DNA from: Actinomycetes bacterium
GTDB lineage: Bacteria > Actinomycetota > Acidimicrobiia > Acidimicrobiales > RAAP-2
Reading direction: 5' to 3'
Assembly: GCA_021793515.1 (NCBI GenBank)
Contig: JAJYSP010000006.1
Location: 30,422 to 94,421 of the forward strand
DNA length: 64,000 nt
The translations under genes were made by a program, and so were the position numbers. Under the pieces are notes generated by a model. It worked only from the letters and a program-made list of their open reading frames with translations, made no database searches and had not been told where the DNA came from. Shown here one piece after another: positions 17,284-25,277 of the stretch; the first letter of the stretch is position 1; every line of letters begins with the position of its first letter.

Positions 17284-17297
17284 GCGTGAAACCACGG
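17284..17297. promoter_or_regulatory. Candidate response-regulator operator, site 3
   Basis: GCGTG-AAAC-CACGG matches the CCGTG-N4-CACGG pattern in nine of ten arm positions and lies about 60 bases upstream of the membrane-protein gene that flanks the two-component genes. Confidence 0.45.
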
Positions 17298-17346
17298 TCC
17301 CGCGCCTCGTATTGCCACGGGGCTGGCCGGGAGGCCCCTGGACTAT

Positions 17347-18714
17347 TTAGAAGTCGCGAGCCTCGGCGACATTGTCGAAGCGCGCGAACTCGCCTCGCCA
17401 GGTCAAGTGGGCACTGCGGGTCGGTCCGTTACGGTTCTTGCCCACAATCACCTCGGCGTCGGCCTTCTTGTCGTTGGACACGTCACCGTACTGCTCGGGC
17501 CGGAAGAGGAAGAGCACGACGTCGGCGTCTTGCTCGAGCGAACCCGACTCACGAAGGTCCGACATGATCGGCCGCTTGTCGGCACGATCCTCGAGTTTTC
17601 GCGACAGCTGGGAAAGGGCGATCACCGGGCACTGGAGCTCGCGGGCGAGGATCTTCAGAGACCGGCTCATCTCGGACACCTCCACCTGACGGTTCTCGGC
17701 GCGCGAACGCGAGCTCATGAGCTGAATGTAGTCAACGATCACCACGCCGAGATCGCCCTGCTGTTGTTTGATTCGCCGTGCGCGGGCCCGCACATCCATC
17801 ACCGTCAGGGACGGGTTGTCGTCAATGAAGATCTTGGCCGGAGCAAGGAAGCTGAACGCCTCGTGGGCGATTCGCCAGTCGTTGTCATTGAGGTCGCCGG
17901 TTCGCAGCTTGGACGAGTCGATCCGCGCCGTGGACGCGAGGATTCGCTCGGCCAACTCCTGTCGGCTCATCTCGAGCGAGAAGTAGAGCGCGGGACGCCC
18001 GACGACGGCCCCGACGTGCACGAGGATGCCGAGGGCGAAGGCCGTCTTTCCGGTACCGGGTCGGGCGCCCACGATCGTCAGACTGGTGGGCTGGAGCCCT
18101 TGGAGCACGAGATCGAGTGAGCGGTACCCCGTCTCCAACCCGTTCAACTGCCCCCGAGTCTCGCCACGGGTCTCGAGGATGTTGGCCTCCTCGAGCAGGA
18201 GTCCCTGGAGCAACGAGACCGAGTCGATCCGGCGGTTGTCCGCAATCGCGTTGATCTTGCGCTCGGCCTCGTCGATCAGGCCCGACACGTCGTCGGTCGG
18301 GCGGTAGGCGTCGTCGACCACCTCACCGGCCACGGCGATCAGTCGTCGCTGCTGGGCTTTGTCGCGCACGATCTCCGCGTAGTGCTGGGCGTTCGCGGCC
18401 GAGGGCGTGTTGAGTTGGAGCGAGGACAGCACGGCGAGCTCGACCGCCGCAGCCCCGTGCTCCTGCAGCTTCGCCTGGACCGTCACGTAGTCGACGGGTT
18501 CGGCCGCGTTCACGAGCGCGACAATCGCGGTGAAGATCTGACCGTGCAGCGGACGATAGAAGTCCTCCGCGCTCACGGTCTCGTAGGCGATGCTCACGGC
18601 CTCGGGTGACAGGAGCATGGCGCCAATGAGCGACTCCTCGGCTTCGAGGGCGCTCGGCGGTACGCGGCCGCCACCCGGCAGCGTCCGACCACGGTCCGAT
18701 TCAAGTTGCGTCAT
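17347..18714 (-). CDS. dnaB: Replicative DNA helicase DnaB
   Basis: The 455-residue hexameric helicase unwinds DNA at the replication fork. The N-terminal DnaG-interacting domain (PPSALEAEESLIGAMLLS) is followed by the RecA-like domain with Walker A at residues 216-224 (GARPGTGKT), the Walker B region (LGVVIVDYIQLM) and the SQLSRKLEDR segment. The length is normal and no intein is present, unlike many actinobacterial dnaB genes. It is the last gene of the rpsF-ssb-rpsR-rplI-dnaB cluster, separated from rplI by 168 bases that hold a strong hairpin, so it may have its own promoter. Confidence 0.96.
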   Translation of the reverse strand: MTQLESDRGRTLPGGGRVPPSALEAEESLIGAMLLSPEAVSIAYETVSAEDFYRPLHGQIFTAIVALVNAAEPVDYVTVQAKLQEHGAAAVELAVLSSLQLNTPSAANAQHYAEIVRDKAQQRRLIAVAGEVVDDAYRPTDDVSGLIDEAERKINAIADNRRIDSVSLLQGLLLEEANILETRGETRGQLNGLETGYRSLDLVLQGLQPTSLTIVGARPGTGKTAFALGILVHVGAVVGRPALYFSLEMSRQELAERILASTARIDSSKLRTGDLNDNDWRIAHEAFSFLAPAKIFIDDNPSLTVMDVRARARRIKQQQGDLGVVIVDYIQLMSSRSRAENRQVEVSEMSRSLKILARELQCPVIALSQLSRKLEDRADKRPIMSDLRESGSLEQDADVVLFLFRPEQYGDVSNDKKADAEVIVGKNRNGPTRSAHLTWRGEFARFDNVAEARDF

Positions 18715-18831
18715 AAGACATCAACGGTCGCCGACAACGCCTGTGCAGCGCAAGAACAACAACGTGGGGAAAATGCTGTGTCTAACCTCACGACAACAGA
18801 ATGCCCCGTCCCTGTGACACGACTGGGACGT

Positions 18832-18864
18832 GACGACGCGCCGGGTAGAACCCGGCGCGTCGTC
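18832..18864. terminator. Strong hairpin between rplI and dnaB
   Basis: Arms of 15 bases (GACGACGCGCCGGGT and its complement) enclose a 3-base loop, 18 bases beyond the rplI stop. There is no U-tract on either side, so it may attenuate or stabilise the ribosomal-protein transcript rather than end it fully. Confidence 0.5.
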
Positions 18865-18882
18865 ATCATTCGATCTTCGGTG

Positions 18883-19329
18883 TTACTTAGCGACCACCTC
18901 GACGGTGATCGTGGCCTCGACACCGTCGAACAGCGTGGCACTGGCCGTCGCCGGGCCGACCTCTTTGAGGTGTTCGGCCATGTGGATCGCGGCACGGTCG
19001 AGGGAGATCCCCGTCGCCGTTCGAAGGGCGTTGACGATGTCGGCCTCGGTCACCGATCCGAACAGTCGTCCGTTACTGCCCGCACGGGCCGCCACGGTCA
19101 CCGTAGCGGCCTCGATGACCGAACGCTGGGCCATCGCCGCCTCACGGCTCTGCGCGTCGCGCAGGTCACGCTTCTTACGCATCGAGGCGGCCTGCAATTC
19201 CATCGTGTCAGTGGCGGCGAGCGCCGCGCCCGATGGGAGCAGGTAGTTCCGCGCGTAACCGGTCTTGACGTCCACGATGTCGCCGCGGCGTCCAAGCCCC
19301 TGGACATCACTGCGCAACAGGATCTTCAT
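18883..19329 (-). CDS. rplI: 50S ribosomal protein L9
   Basis: The 148-residue protein has the L9 signature at its N-terminus ([30 protein letters not shown], a conserved rRNA-binding domain), then a long helix and a C-terminal rRNA-binding domain. L9 spans the ribosome surface near the L1 stalk. Its ATG overlaps the stop of rpsR (ATGA). Confidence 0.96.
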   Translation of the reverse strand: MKILLRSDVQGLGRRGDIVDVKTGYARNYLLPSGAALAATDTMELQAASMRKKRDLRDAQSREAAMAQRSVIEAATVTVAARAGSNGRLFGSVTEADIVNALRTATGISLDRAAIHMAEHLKEVGPATASATLFDGVEATITVEVVAK

Positions 19330-19784
19330 TCGCCCACCTCCTCGGTGGCCATGAACACTGCCGCCGCTTCACTCGCGTCCTCGAGCATCGCGTCGTCGAC
19401 GCTGACCTCGGGCGACTCGACCTCAGCCTCGGCGACGGCGGCCTCACGGTCGGGACGCGGGCCGCGCGGTCCGCGATCGTCTCGACCACCGCGGCCGCCG
19501 CGACGCTCGGTCACGGTGCGCTGCGTGTAGGGCAAGAGCGCCAGTTCGCGCGCGGTCTTGATCGCGTCGGTGACGTCACGCTGGTGCTGCTGACAGTTGC
19601 CCGACACCCGACGGCCGCGAATCTTGCCACGGTCGGAGATGTACTTGCGCAACTGGGCCAAGTCCTTGTAGTCGACCGTGCCGACGCCGTGTTGGCAGAA
19701 GGCACAAGGCTTCTTCTTGACGCCGCGGCGGGTGTCGATCTTCGGCGCGCGCTTTGGCGGCTTCGGGTTATTGATACGTGGCAT
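19326..19784 (-). CDS. rpsR: 30S ribosomal protein S18 with long C-terminal extension
   Basis: Residues 20-93 are a normal S18 that pairs with S6 on the platform of the small subunit. It has the zinc-type cysteines Cys27, Cys30, Cys64 and His67, which marks the C+ form. The family usually ends near residue 80-90, but here about 60 further residues follow: an Arg/Gly-rich stretch ([15 protein letters not shown]) and then an acidic tail ([23 protein letters not shown]). The start overlaps the ssb stop (TAATG) and the stop overlaps the rplI start, so the extension is not a frame error. Its role is unknown. Confidence 0.93.
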   Translation of the reverse strand: MPRINNPKPPKRAPKIDTRRGVKKKPCAFCQHGVGTVDYKDLAQLRKYISDRGKIRGRRVSGNCQQHQRDVTDAIKTARELALLPYTQRTVTERRGGRGGRDDRGPRGPRPDREAAVAEAEVESPEVSVDDAMLEDASEAAAVFMATEEVGE

Positions 19785-20233
19785 TAGAAAGGCTCCTCGT
19801 CGTAGGCGTACGTGGTGGGTTCGTTGGGTCGGGGCGTTGCGGGGCGTTCAGCGTCACGGAACGGGGCGTCGGGTCGCGGTGTCTTGGTGACCACCGCGGT
19901 GGCGAAGCGGAGCGACGGTGCGATCTCGTCAGCATTGATCTCGACGATCGAACGCTTGTCGCCATTCTCGGTCTCCCAGCTGCGCTGCTCCAGGCGACCC
20001 GTGACGACCACGCGCGTGCCCTTGGACAACGAGTTGGCCGCGTTCTCGGCCATCGGCCCGTAGCCGGTCACCTCGAAATACGAGACTCGCTCTTCCCACT
20101 CCTGGGTCTGGCGATTCTGCCAGCGGCGGTTCACCGCCACCGACAGCCGGACTGCCGCTTGGCCGCTATTGAGGAACTTCAACTCCGGGTCGCGGGTTAT
20201 GTTGCCCACGATCGTGATGGTGTTGTCAGGCAT
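19784..20233 (-). CDS. ssb: Single-stranded DNA-binding protein
   Basis: The 149-residue protein has an N-terminal OB fold ([32 protein letters not shown]) and a flexible tail ending in the acidic tip DEEPF, which recruits replication and repair proteins. It lies between rpsF and rpsR as in most bacteria, and its stop overlaps the rpsR start. Confidence 0.95.
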   Translation of the reverse strand: MPDNTITIVGNITRDPELKFLNSGQAAVRLSVAVNRRWQNRQTQEWEERVSYFEVTGYGPMAENAANSLSKGTRVVVTGRLEQRSWETENGDKRSIVEINADEIAPSLRFATAVVTKTPRPDAPFRDAERPATPRPNEPTTYAYDEEPF

Positions 20234-20242
20234 CTGCTCTCC

Positions 20243-20581
20243 TTACACTTCCTCGGAGCGGGCCGGGGTCGACGCGGGAACGCGACGGCTGGGACGCTCG
20301 TTTCGACGAAGAATCTTGAAGCGCAGCACTTCATCGGACAGGGTCAAAATCCGGTGTAACTCGTCAACGGTCGTCGATTCTCCGGCGAACTCAACGAGCA
20401 CGTAGTACCCCTCTTTGCGCTTCTTGATCTCGTACGCCAGTGGGCGCTTTCCCCAACGGTCGATGGTTCCCGGGGTTCCACCATTCGTACGGATCGTCTC
20501 GAGTGCGCGGTCGAGCGCTACCTGGATCAACTGTGCGTCGACGGTCGTGTCGAACACAATCATGGTTTCATACGGCCTCAT
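20243..20581 (-). CDS. rpsF: 30S ribosomal protein S6
   Basis: The 112-residue protein starts with the S6 pattern MRPYETMIVFD and contains GGTPGTIDRWGKRPLAYEIKKRKEGYY, split over the second strand region. It binds S18. I chose the ATG at 20581, with GGAAG upstream, over the in-frame GTG six bases earlier. It is the first gene of the rpsF-ssb-rpsR-rplI cluster. Confidence 0.95.
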   Translation of the reverse strand: MRPYETMIVFDTTVDAQLIQVALDRALETIRTNGGTPGTIDRWGKRPLAYEIKKRKEGYYVLVEFAGESTTVDELHRILTLSDEVLRFKILRRNERPSRRVPASTPARSEEV

Positions 20582-20692
20582 GGCCACTTCCTTTCCCTGT
20601 GGTCCGGCGTGCCGGGCTGCGCGGAAAACGCAGCAGGGTTCATTCCCATCACCGATGGGACCGATAAGTCTAGCCCAGGGGACCGATTCTGG

Positions 20693-21514
20693 CTAGTCGA
20701 GCCACCCCGCGGGTGTCGGGTAGACCTCAGATTCGTCGGGGAACGACCCGGCGCGAACGTCGTCGCGGTACCGCGAGACCGCCTCGGTGATCGCCGAGCC
20801 GAGGTCGGCGTACTGGCGGACAAACTTCGCGGGTTTGCGGTTAGAGAGCCCCAGTAGATCGTGGAAGACAAGCACCTGGCCGTCAGTGTCCGGTCCAGCC
20901 CCGATGCCAATCGTGGGCACGTCGAGCGCCTCGGTCACCATCGTTCCGACCACGGCCGGTACGCCCTCGATCACGATGGCGTAAACGCCCGCGTCCTGGA
21001 GCGCCAGTGCATCGTCGACGAGGACCTTGGCCGCCTCACGCGTTTTGGACTGGACCTTGAAACCGCCGAAGGCGAGCACACTCTGGGGCGTCAAGCCGAG
21101 ATGCCCCATGACAGGGATCTCGGCGTCGTGCAGCGCCTTTACCACGCCCACCCGATTGCGGCCGCCCTCGAGCTTGACGCTCTCGGCTCCTGCCCGTACC
21201 AGCGCGGCGCCGTTTCGGACCGCTTCGGCCTCCCCAACGTGATAACTCAACCAGGGCATGTCGGCGACCACGTGAGCGGCGGGGTGCGCGGCCGCGACTG
21301 CCGCGACGTGGTGGACCATGTCCTCAACAGTCACGTGCAGGGTGTCAGCCTGACCGAGCACCACGTTCGCGAGTGAATCTCCCACGAGGATCATGTCGAC
21401 GCCGGCGGCGTCGACGTAGCGAGCGCCCGGCTCGTCGTACGCCGTGAGCATCACAATCGGGTCAGCGCCGTTACGGCGCTTTCGGGTCCGCAGGGTCAAC
21501 GCGCTTAGGCTCAC
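20693..21514 (-). CDS. panB: 3-methyl-2-oxobutanoate hydroxymethyltransferase
   Basis: PanB transfers a hydroxymethyl group from methylene-tetrahydrofolate to 2-oxoisovalerate, the first step of pantothenate and coenzyme A synthesis. The 273-residue TIM-barrel protein shows IVMLTAYDEPGARYVDAAG, MILVGDSLANVVLG (metal-binding Asp), DMPWLSYH, and KLEGG. The start is a GTG. The DUF5318 gene ends 9 bases upstream in the same direction, so they are probably co-transcribed. Confidence 0.95.
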   Translation of the reverse strand: MSLSALTLRTRKRRNGADPIVMLTAYDEPGARYVDAAGVDMILVGDSLANVVLGQADTLHVTVEDMVHHVAAVAAAHPAAHVVADMPWLSYHVGEAEAVRNGAALVRAGAESVKLEGGRNRVGVVKALHDAEIPVMGHLGLTPQSVLAFGGFKVQSKTREAAKVLVDDALALQDAGVYAIVIEGVPAVVGTMVTEALDVPTIGIGAGPDTDGQVLVFHDLLGLSNRKPAKFVRQYADLGSAITEAVSRYRDDVRAGSFPDESEVYPTPAGWLD

Positions 21515-21523
21515 GCTCCGACT

Positions 21524-21934
21524 TTACGCCCGGCCCCGAACGGCGCGTCGAGTCCGGCCACCGGCACCCCAGCGCCTCGCCAGATGGTGAAAGTGGCACG
21601 CAACGCAAACCTCCACGGCGTAGCACTGCACCGGCTCGTCGCGTCGCTCAAGCTTGGCGAGTTCGGCGCGCGACGTCGGACACGTGCCCCCCGCGGGTAG
21701 TCGGGCACCGAACACGTAGGTCACCTCGACGAGCGGTCCGTCGTGACAAACGGGGCACTGCTCACCGCTCCCGCGACCGATGTTGCGCGCCGCGCGCAAC
21801 AGCTCGGGGTGTGCGTCGCACACGTCCTCGGCGCGCAACAGCCCCGAGGCAAGCTTCTCAAGCAGCGCGTGACGCACGAGGCCGAACTCGACAACGGCTC
21901 CGTCGGCCGAGGTGGTGCGCAGCGTGCGATCCAT
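21524..21934 (-). CDS. DUF5318 family protein (zinc-ribbon-like)
   Basis: The 136-residue protein matches the actinobacterial DUF5318 pattern: an N-terminal helical part (VRHALLEKLASGLLRAEDVCDAHPELLRAARNIG) followed by CPVC and CVAC pairs that could hold one zinc ion, with TYVFG between them. Its role is unknown. In Mycobacterium the homolog also lies beside the PadR regulator and ino1, which is the case here on the divergent strand. Confidence 0.85.
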   Translation of the reverse strand: MDRTLRTTSADGAVVEFGLVRHALLEKLASGLLRAEDVCDAHPELLRAARNIGRGSGEQCPVCHDGPLVEVTYVFGARLPAGGTCPTSRAELAKLERRDEPVQCYAVEVCVACHFHHLARRWGAGGRTRRAVRGRA

Positions 21935-21985
21935 TGGGCGAGACTACAACGCCCCGCCACCCCTGTCCCAGCACCAAACGTCACG

Positions 21986-21999
21986 TTCGATATATCGAA
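21986..21999. promoter_or_regulatory. Palindromic operator at the PadR promoter
   Basis: TTCGATATATCGAA is a perfect 14-base palindrome in an AT-rich patch, between the divergent DUF5318 and PadR-type genes and only a few bases from the PadR start. It is the natural candidate for autoregulatory PadR binding and may overlap a -10 element. Confidence 0.6.
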
Positions 22000-22016
22000 T
22001 TGATATGATGAGTCGC

Positions 22017-22628
22017 ATGTTGGACATCGCCATCTTGGGACTGCTCATGGACCGTGACCATCACGGCTATGAGATCCGTTCGCAGTTGCGCGAGCGTCTC
22101 GGCGTCTCGGCCAACGTGTCATTCGGGTCGATCTACCCCGCCCTCGCCCGCCTGGAGCGCCACGGCAGCGTCGAAGCCGTGGCACCGACGGAGTCTCGCT
22201 TCGGTGCCCTCTCGACCGGTTCGCTCTCGGGCGAACGGGCGTCGTTACGCGCACTTCGCGCGACCTCGGGCATCGGTCGGCGTGGTCGCAAGGTCTACCG
22301 CATCACCGACCGTGGTCGTCAGGAGTTTGCCGAACTCCTCGCCGACCCGACCACGATGGACGACGGCAAGAACTTCACGATGCGCATGGCGCTGGCGAAG
22401 TACCTCACCCCGACGTTGCGCGTCGCGCTCCTCGAACGCCGCCGCACGGACCTCGTCTCGCGCCTGGCCGAGGTCCGTGCCGGCGCAGCGAACACTGAAC
22501 TCGACTCGTACGCCCGCAGCGTGATGGAACACGCCGCGCAGGCGGTCGAGTTGGACCTCGCGTGGATCGACAGCCTGTTGACCACCGAACGCAGTAACCA
22601 CAACAACTTCGCCCAAGACGCGAAGTGA
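22017..22628 (+). CDS. PadR family transcriptional regulator
   Basis: The 203-residue protein begins [24 protein letters not shown], the winged-helix pattern of PadR proteins, and includes [17 protein letters not shown] and a C-terminal helical dimerisation part. A 35-residue insert rich in Ser, Gly and Arg sits in the wing, as in other actinobacterial members. In-frame ATGs at 22005 and 22008 are possible starts; I prefer 22017 because family members start there. It is followed by ino1 after 23 bases, so it may control inositol synthesis, as its position in other actinobacteria also suggests. Confidence 0.88.
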   Translation: MLDIAILGLLMDRDHHGYEIRSQLRERLGVSANVSFGSIYPALARLERHGSVEAVAPTESRFGALSTGSLSGERASLRALRATSGIGRRGRKVYRITDRGRQEFAELLADPTTMDDGKNFTMRMALAKYLTPTLRVALLERRRTDLVSRLAEVRAGAANTELDSYARSVMEHAAQAVELDLAWIDSLLTTERSNHNNFAQDAK

Positions 22629-22651
22629 GAGAAGAAGCAGAAAGGAGCGCC

Positions 22652-23746
22652 ATGGAGAAGATTCGTGTGGCGATCGCTGGCGTTGGAAACTGCGCTAGTT
22701 CACTCATTCAAGGCGTGACGTACTACAAGGACGCCAAGGCGGGCGACGACGTCCCCGGTCTCATGCACGTCGTGCTGGGCGGCTACCACGTGAGCGACCT
22801 CGAGTTCGTCCTCGCCTTCGACGTCGACGCATCCAAGGTCGGCAACGACCTCGGCAAGGCGATTGACGGCGGGCAGAACAACACGATCAAGTTCGCGACC
22901 GTGCCGTCACTCGGCGTCACTGTGCAACGGGGTCCGACATTGGACGGTCTCAACAAGTACTACCGCGAGGTCATCGAAGAGTCACCGGCCGAGGCCGTCG
23001 ACGTCGTCCAGGCCCTGCGTGACTCCGGCGCCCAAGTGTTGGTCTCTTACCTCCCCGTCGGCTCCGAAGAGGCCCAGCGCTTCTACGCCCAAGCCGCGAT
23101 CGACGCCGGCGTCGCCTTCGTGAACGCCATCCCCGTATTCATTGCCTCGGACCCCGTCTGGGCGAAAAAGTTCGCTGACGCGGGTGTCCCGATCATCGGT
23201 GACGACATCAAGAGCCAGGTCGGAGCGACCATCGTGCACCGCATCCTGTCGCGCCTCTTCGAGGACCGCGGTCTGACCCTGGACCGCACCTACCAGTTGA
23301 ACGTCGGCGGCAACATGGACTTCAAGAACATGCTCGACCGCGAACGGCTCGAGTCCAAGAAGATCTCCAAGACCCAGTCCGTCACCTCTCAGCTGGAGAG
23401 CAGCCACCTCGAGCCCGAGAACATCCACATCGGCCCGAGCGACCACGTACCGTGGCTGCTCGACCGCAAGTGGGCCTACATCCGCATGGAAGGTCGCAAC
23501 TTCGGCGACGTGCCGCTCAACCTCGAGCTCAAGCTCGAGGTGTGGGACTCGCCCAACTCGGCTGGCGTCATCATCGATGCCGTGCGCTGCGCCAAGATCG
23601 CCCTCGACCGCGGCATCGGCGGACCGGTCGTCGGTCCTTCGGCCTACTTCATGAAGTCGCCGCCGGTGCAGTTCCACGATGACGTCGCCCACGACATGGT
23701 CGACGCATTCGCGAACGACGGCGCCGAGAACCCCGTCTGGCCGTAG
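22652..23746 (+). CDS. ino1: Inositol-3-phosphate synthase
   Basis: This 364-residue enzyme converts glucose 6-phosphate to 1D-myo-inositol 3-phosphate using NAD, the entry to phosphatidylinositol, mannosides and mycothiol in actinobacteria. The NAD motif [16 protein letters not shown] is at residues 10-25, and the catalytic core shows [16 protein letters not shown] and [17 protein letters not shown]. The start at 22652 has AAAGGAG four bases upstream. A strong terminator follows the stop. Confidence 0.95.
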   Translation: MEKIRVAIAGVGNCASSLIQGVTYYKDAKAGDDVPGLMHVVLGGYHVSDLEFVLAFDVDASKVGNDLGKAIDGGQNNTIKFATVPSLGVTVQRGPTLDGLNKYYREVIEESPAEAVDVVQALRDSGAQVLVSYLPVGSEEAQRFYAQAAIDAGVAFVNAIPVFIASDPVWAKKFADAGVPIIGDDIKSQVGATIVHRILSRLFEDRGLTLDRTYQLNVGGNMDFKNMLDRERLESKKISKTQSVTSQLESSHLEPENIHIGPSDHVPWLLDRKWAYIRMEGRNFGDVPLNLELKLEVWDSPNSAGVIIDAVRCAKIALDRGIGGPVVGPSAYFMKSPPVQFHDDVAHDMVDAFANDGAENPVWP

Positions 23747-23755
23747 TCCGCTGCG

Positions 23756-23791
23756 CAAAGTCCCGTCACCCAAATGGGTGGCGGGACTTTG
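23756..23791. terminator. Bidirectional terminator between ino1 and pcnA
   Basis: CAAAGTCCCG-T-CACCC and its complement enclose the loop AAAT, with A-rich and T-rich flanks inside the stem ends. It lies between two convergent genes and should stop transcription from both sides. Confidence 0.85.
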
Positions 23792-25210
23792 TCATGTGGC
23801 GTTCTGTTGCGCCCACCACGCCGTGAGCCGTTGCGCTGCGTCATCCGGGTCGATCTCGCCCTCGTCGAGGCGGATCTCCATCAGGAAGTCGAGCGCCTTG
23901 CCCACTACCGGACCCGGGGCGACGTGCAGGAGCTCCATCACGGCGACCCCGTCGAGCGCGGGGCGCAGTCGACTCAGGTCCTCGTTGGCGCGGACCTCTT
24001 CGATGCGCAGCTCCAGCTCGTCCATCCGCTTCGCGAACGTCGCGGCCTTGCGCGCATTGCGCGTCGTCGCGTCACAGCGCGTGAGCTCGTTGAGCTCGTT
24101 GAGCAGATGTCCCGCGTCTCGGACGTAGCGGCGCACCGCGCGGTCGCTCCAGCCCATCTTGTAGGTGTGAAAGCGCAGGTGGAGCTCGACGAGCATGCTC
24201 ACATCATCGATCATGGTCTGGGGGTATTTGAGCGCCGCCATCCGCTTGCGCGTCATCTTCGCACCCACGATCTCGTGGAATCGGAAGGTGACCCCGTCAT
24301 CGGAGATGGCCCTCGTACGGGGCTTGCCAATGTCGTGGAAGAGCGCGGCGAGACGAAGGGTGAGGTTGGCCGACGTCTTGTCGACCACCGCCCACGTGTG
24401 CTTGAGCACGTCCTTGTGCTGATGGATCGGGTCTTGCTCGAGTTGCAGCATTGCGAGCTCGGGGAAGAACTGGTCCGAGAGCCCAGTCCGTACGATGAAG
24501 TCCAGTCCCGTCGACGGTCGCGCGGTCATGAGCAGCAGGTCGAGTTCGCCTCGTACCCGCTCCACTGAGACCTTGCGCAACGACTCGGCCATCTCGGTCG
24601 CGGCCGCCTCAACGGCCGGGTCGATCGACAGGTCGAAACGTGCGGCGAAGCGAGCGGCCCGGAGCATTCGCAACGGGTCGTCCTGGAAGAGCCGGATCGG
24701 ATCGGTCGGGGTGCGAAGGCGCCGCTCGAAGAGGTCGATGAATCCCTGGTGGTAATCGAAGAGCGTCTGGACACCCGGGGTCTCGTCGGCCAGTGCGATG
24801 ACGTCGAGCGCCAGGGCGTTGATGGTGAAGTCGCGTCGACTCAGGTCCACCTCGAGCGAATCGCCCCACTCCACCGACGGCTTGCGCGAATGATCGACGT
24901 AGGCCTCGGAGCGGAACGTGGTGACCTCAGCCTTGACGCCGTTGGCCCGTATCACGCCCCCGAGCGTCCCGAATGCCCGCCCCTGCTCCCAGAGCGTGGT
25001 ACACACCGGCGTCATGATGCGCGCCACGTCGTCGGGTCGGGCGTTGGTCGTGAAGTCGATCTCGAAGTCCTCGCGACGCGGCTCACCGAGTAAGGCGTCG
25101 CGCACCGATCCACCGACGGCGTACAGGGAGAACCCCTCGTCGGCGAAGACGCGCGCGAGGGGTCGCGCTAAGTCGGCTAGCTCGACTAGCCGTTCGTGGG
25201 CTTGCTCCAT
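23792..25210 (-). CDS. pcnA: CCA tRNA nucleotidyltransferase
   Basis: The enzyme adds or repairs the CCA end of tRNAs. From the ATG at 25210 it has 472 residues, the usual actinobacterial length; the longer reading frame to 25477 runs over the divergent gene and is unlikely. The nucleotidyltransferase motif is YAVGGSVRDALLG followed by the catalytic DFEIDFTT, then RRDFTINALAL and the FQDDPLRMLRAARFAARF domain. A C-terminal HD domain is visible (ALFHDIGKP). The gene stands next to DUF6049 and murJ as in Mycobacterium. Confidence 0.94.
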   Translation of the reverse strand: MEQAHERLVELADLARPLARVFADEGFSLYAVGGSVRDALLGEPRREDFEIDFTTNARPDDVARIMTPVCTTLWEQGRAFGTLGGVIRANGVKAEVTTFRSEAYVDHSRKPSVEWGDSLEVDLSRRDFTINALALDVIALADETPGVQTLFDYHQGFIDLFERRLRTPTDPIRLFQDDPLRMLRAARFAARFDLSIDPAVEAAATEMAESLRKVSVERVRGELDLLLMTARPSTGLDFIVRTGLSDQFFPELAMLQLEQDPIHQHKDVLKHTWAVVDKTSANLTLRLAALFHDIGKPRTRAISDDGVTFRFHEIVGAKMTRKRMAALKYPQTMIDDVSMLVELHLRFHTYKMGWSDRAVRRYVRDAGHLLNELNELTRCDATTRNARKAATFAKRMDELELRIEEVRANEDLSRLRPALDGVAVMELLHVAPGPVVGKALDFLMEIRLDEGEIDPDDAAQRLTAWWAQQNAT

Positions 25211-25277
25211 GGACAACACTCGCCACAACGGTAGTGGGGCCAGTGGTCCGACACGGGCGACGGTAGCCTGGGTCTGC

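Noticed and set aside
24918..25277. Upstream extension of the DUF6049-like gene into pcnA
   Set aside because: The segment is antisense to pcnA; the signal peptide begins at the ATG at 25278.
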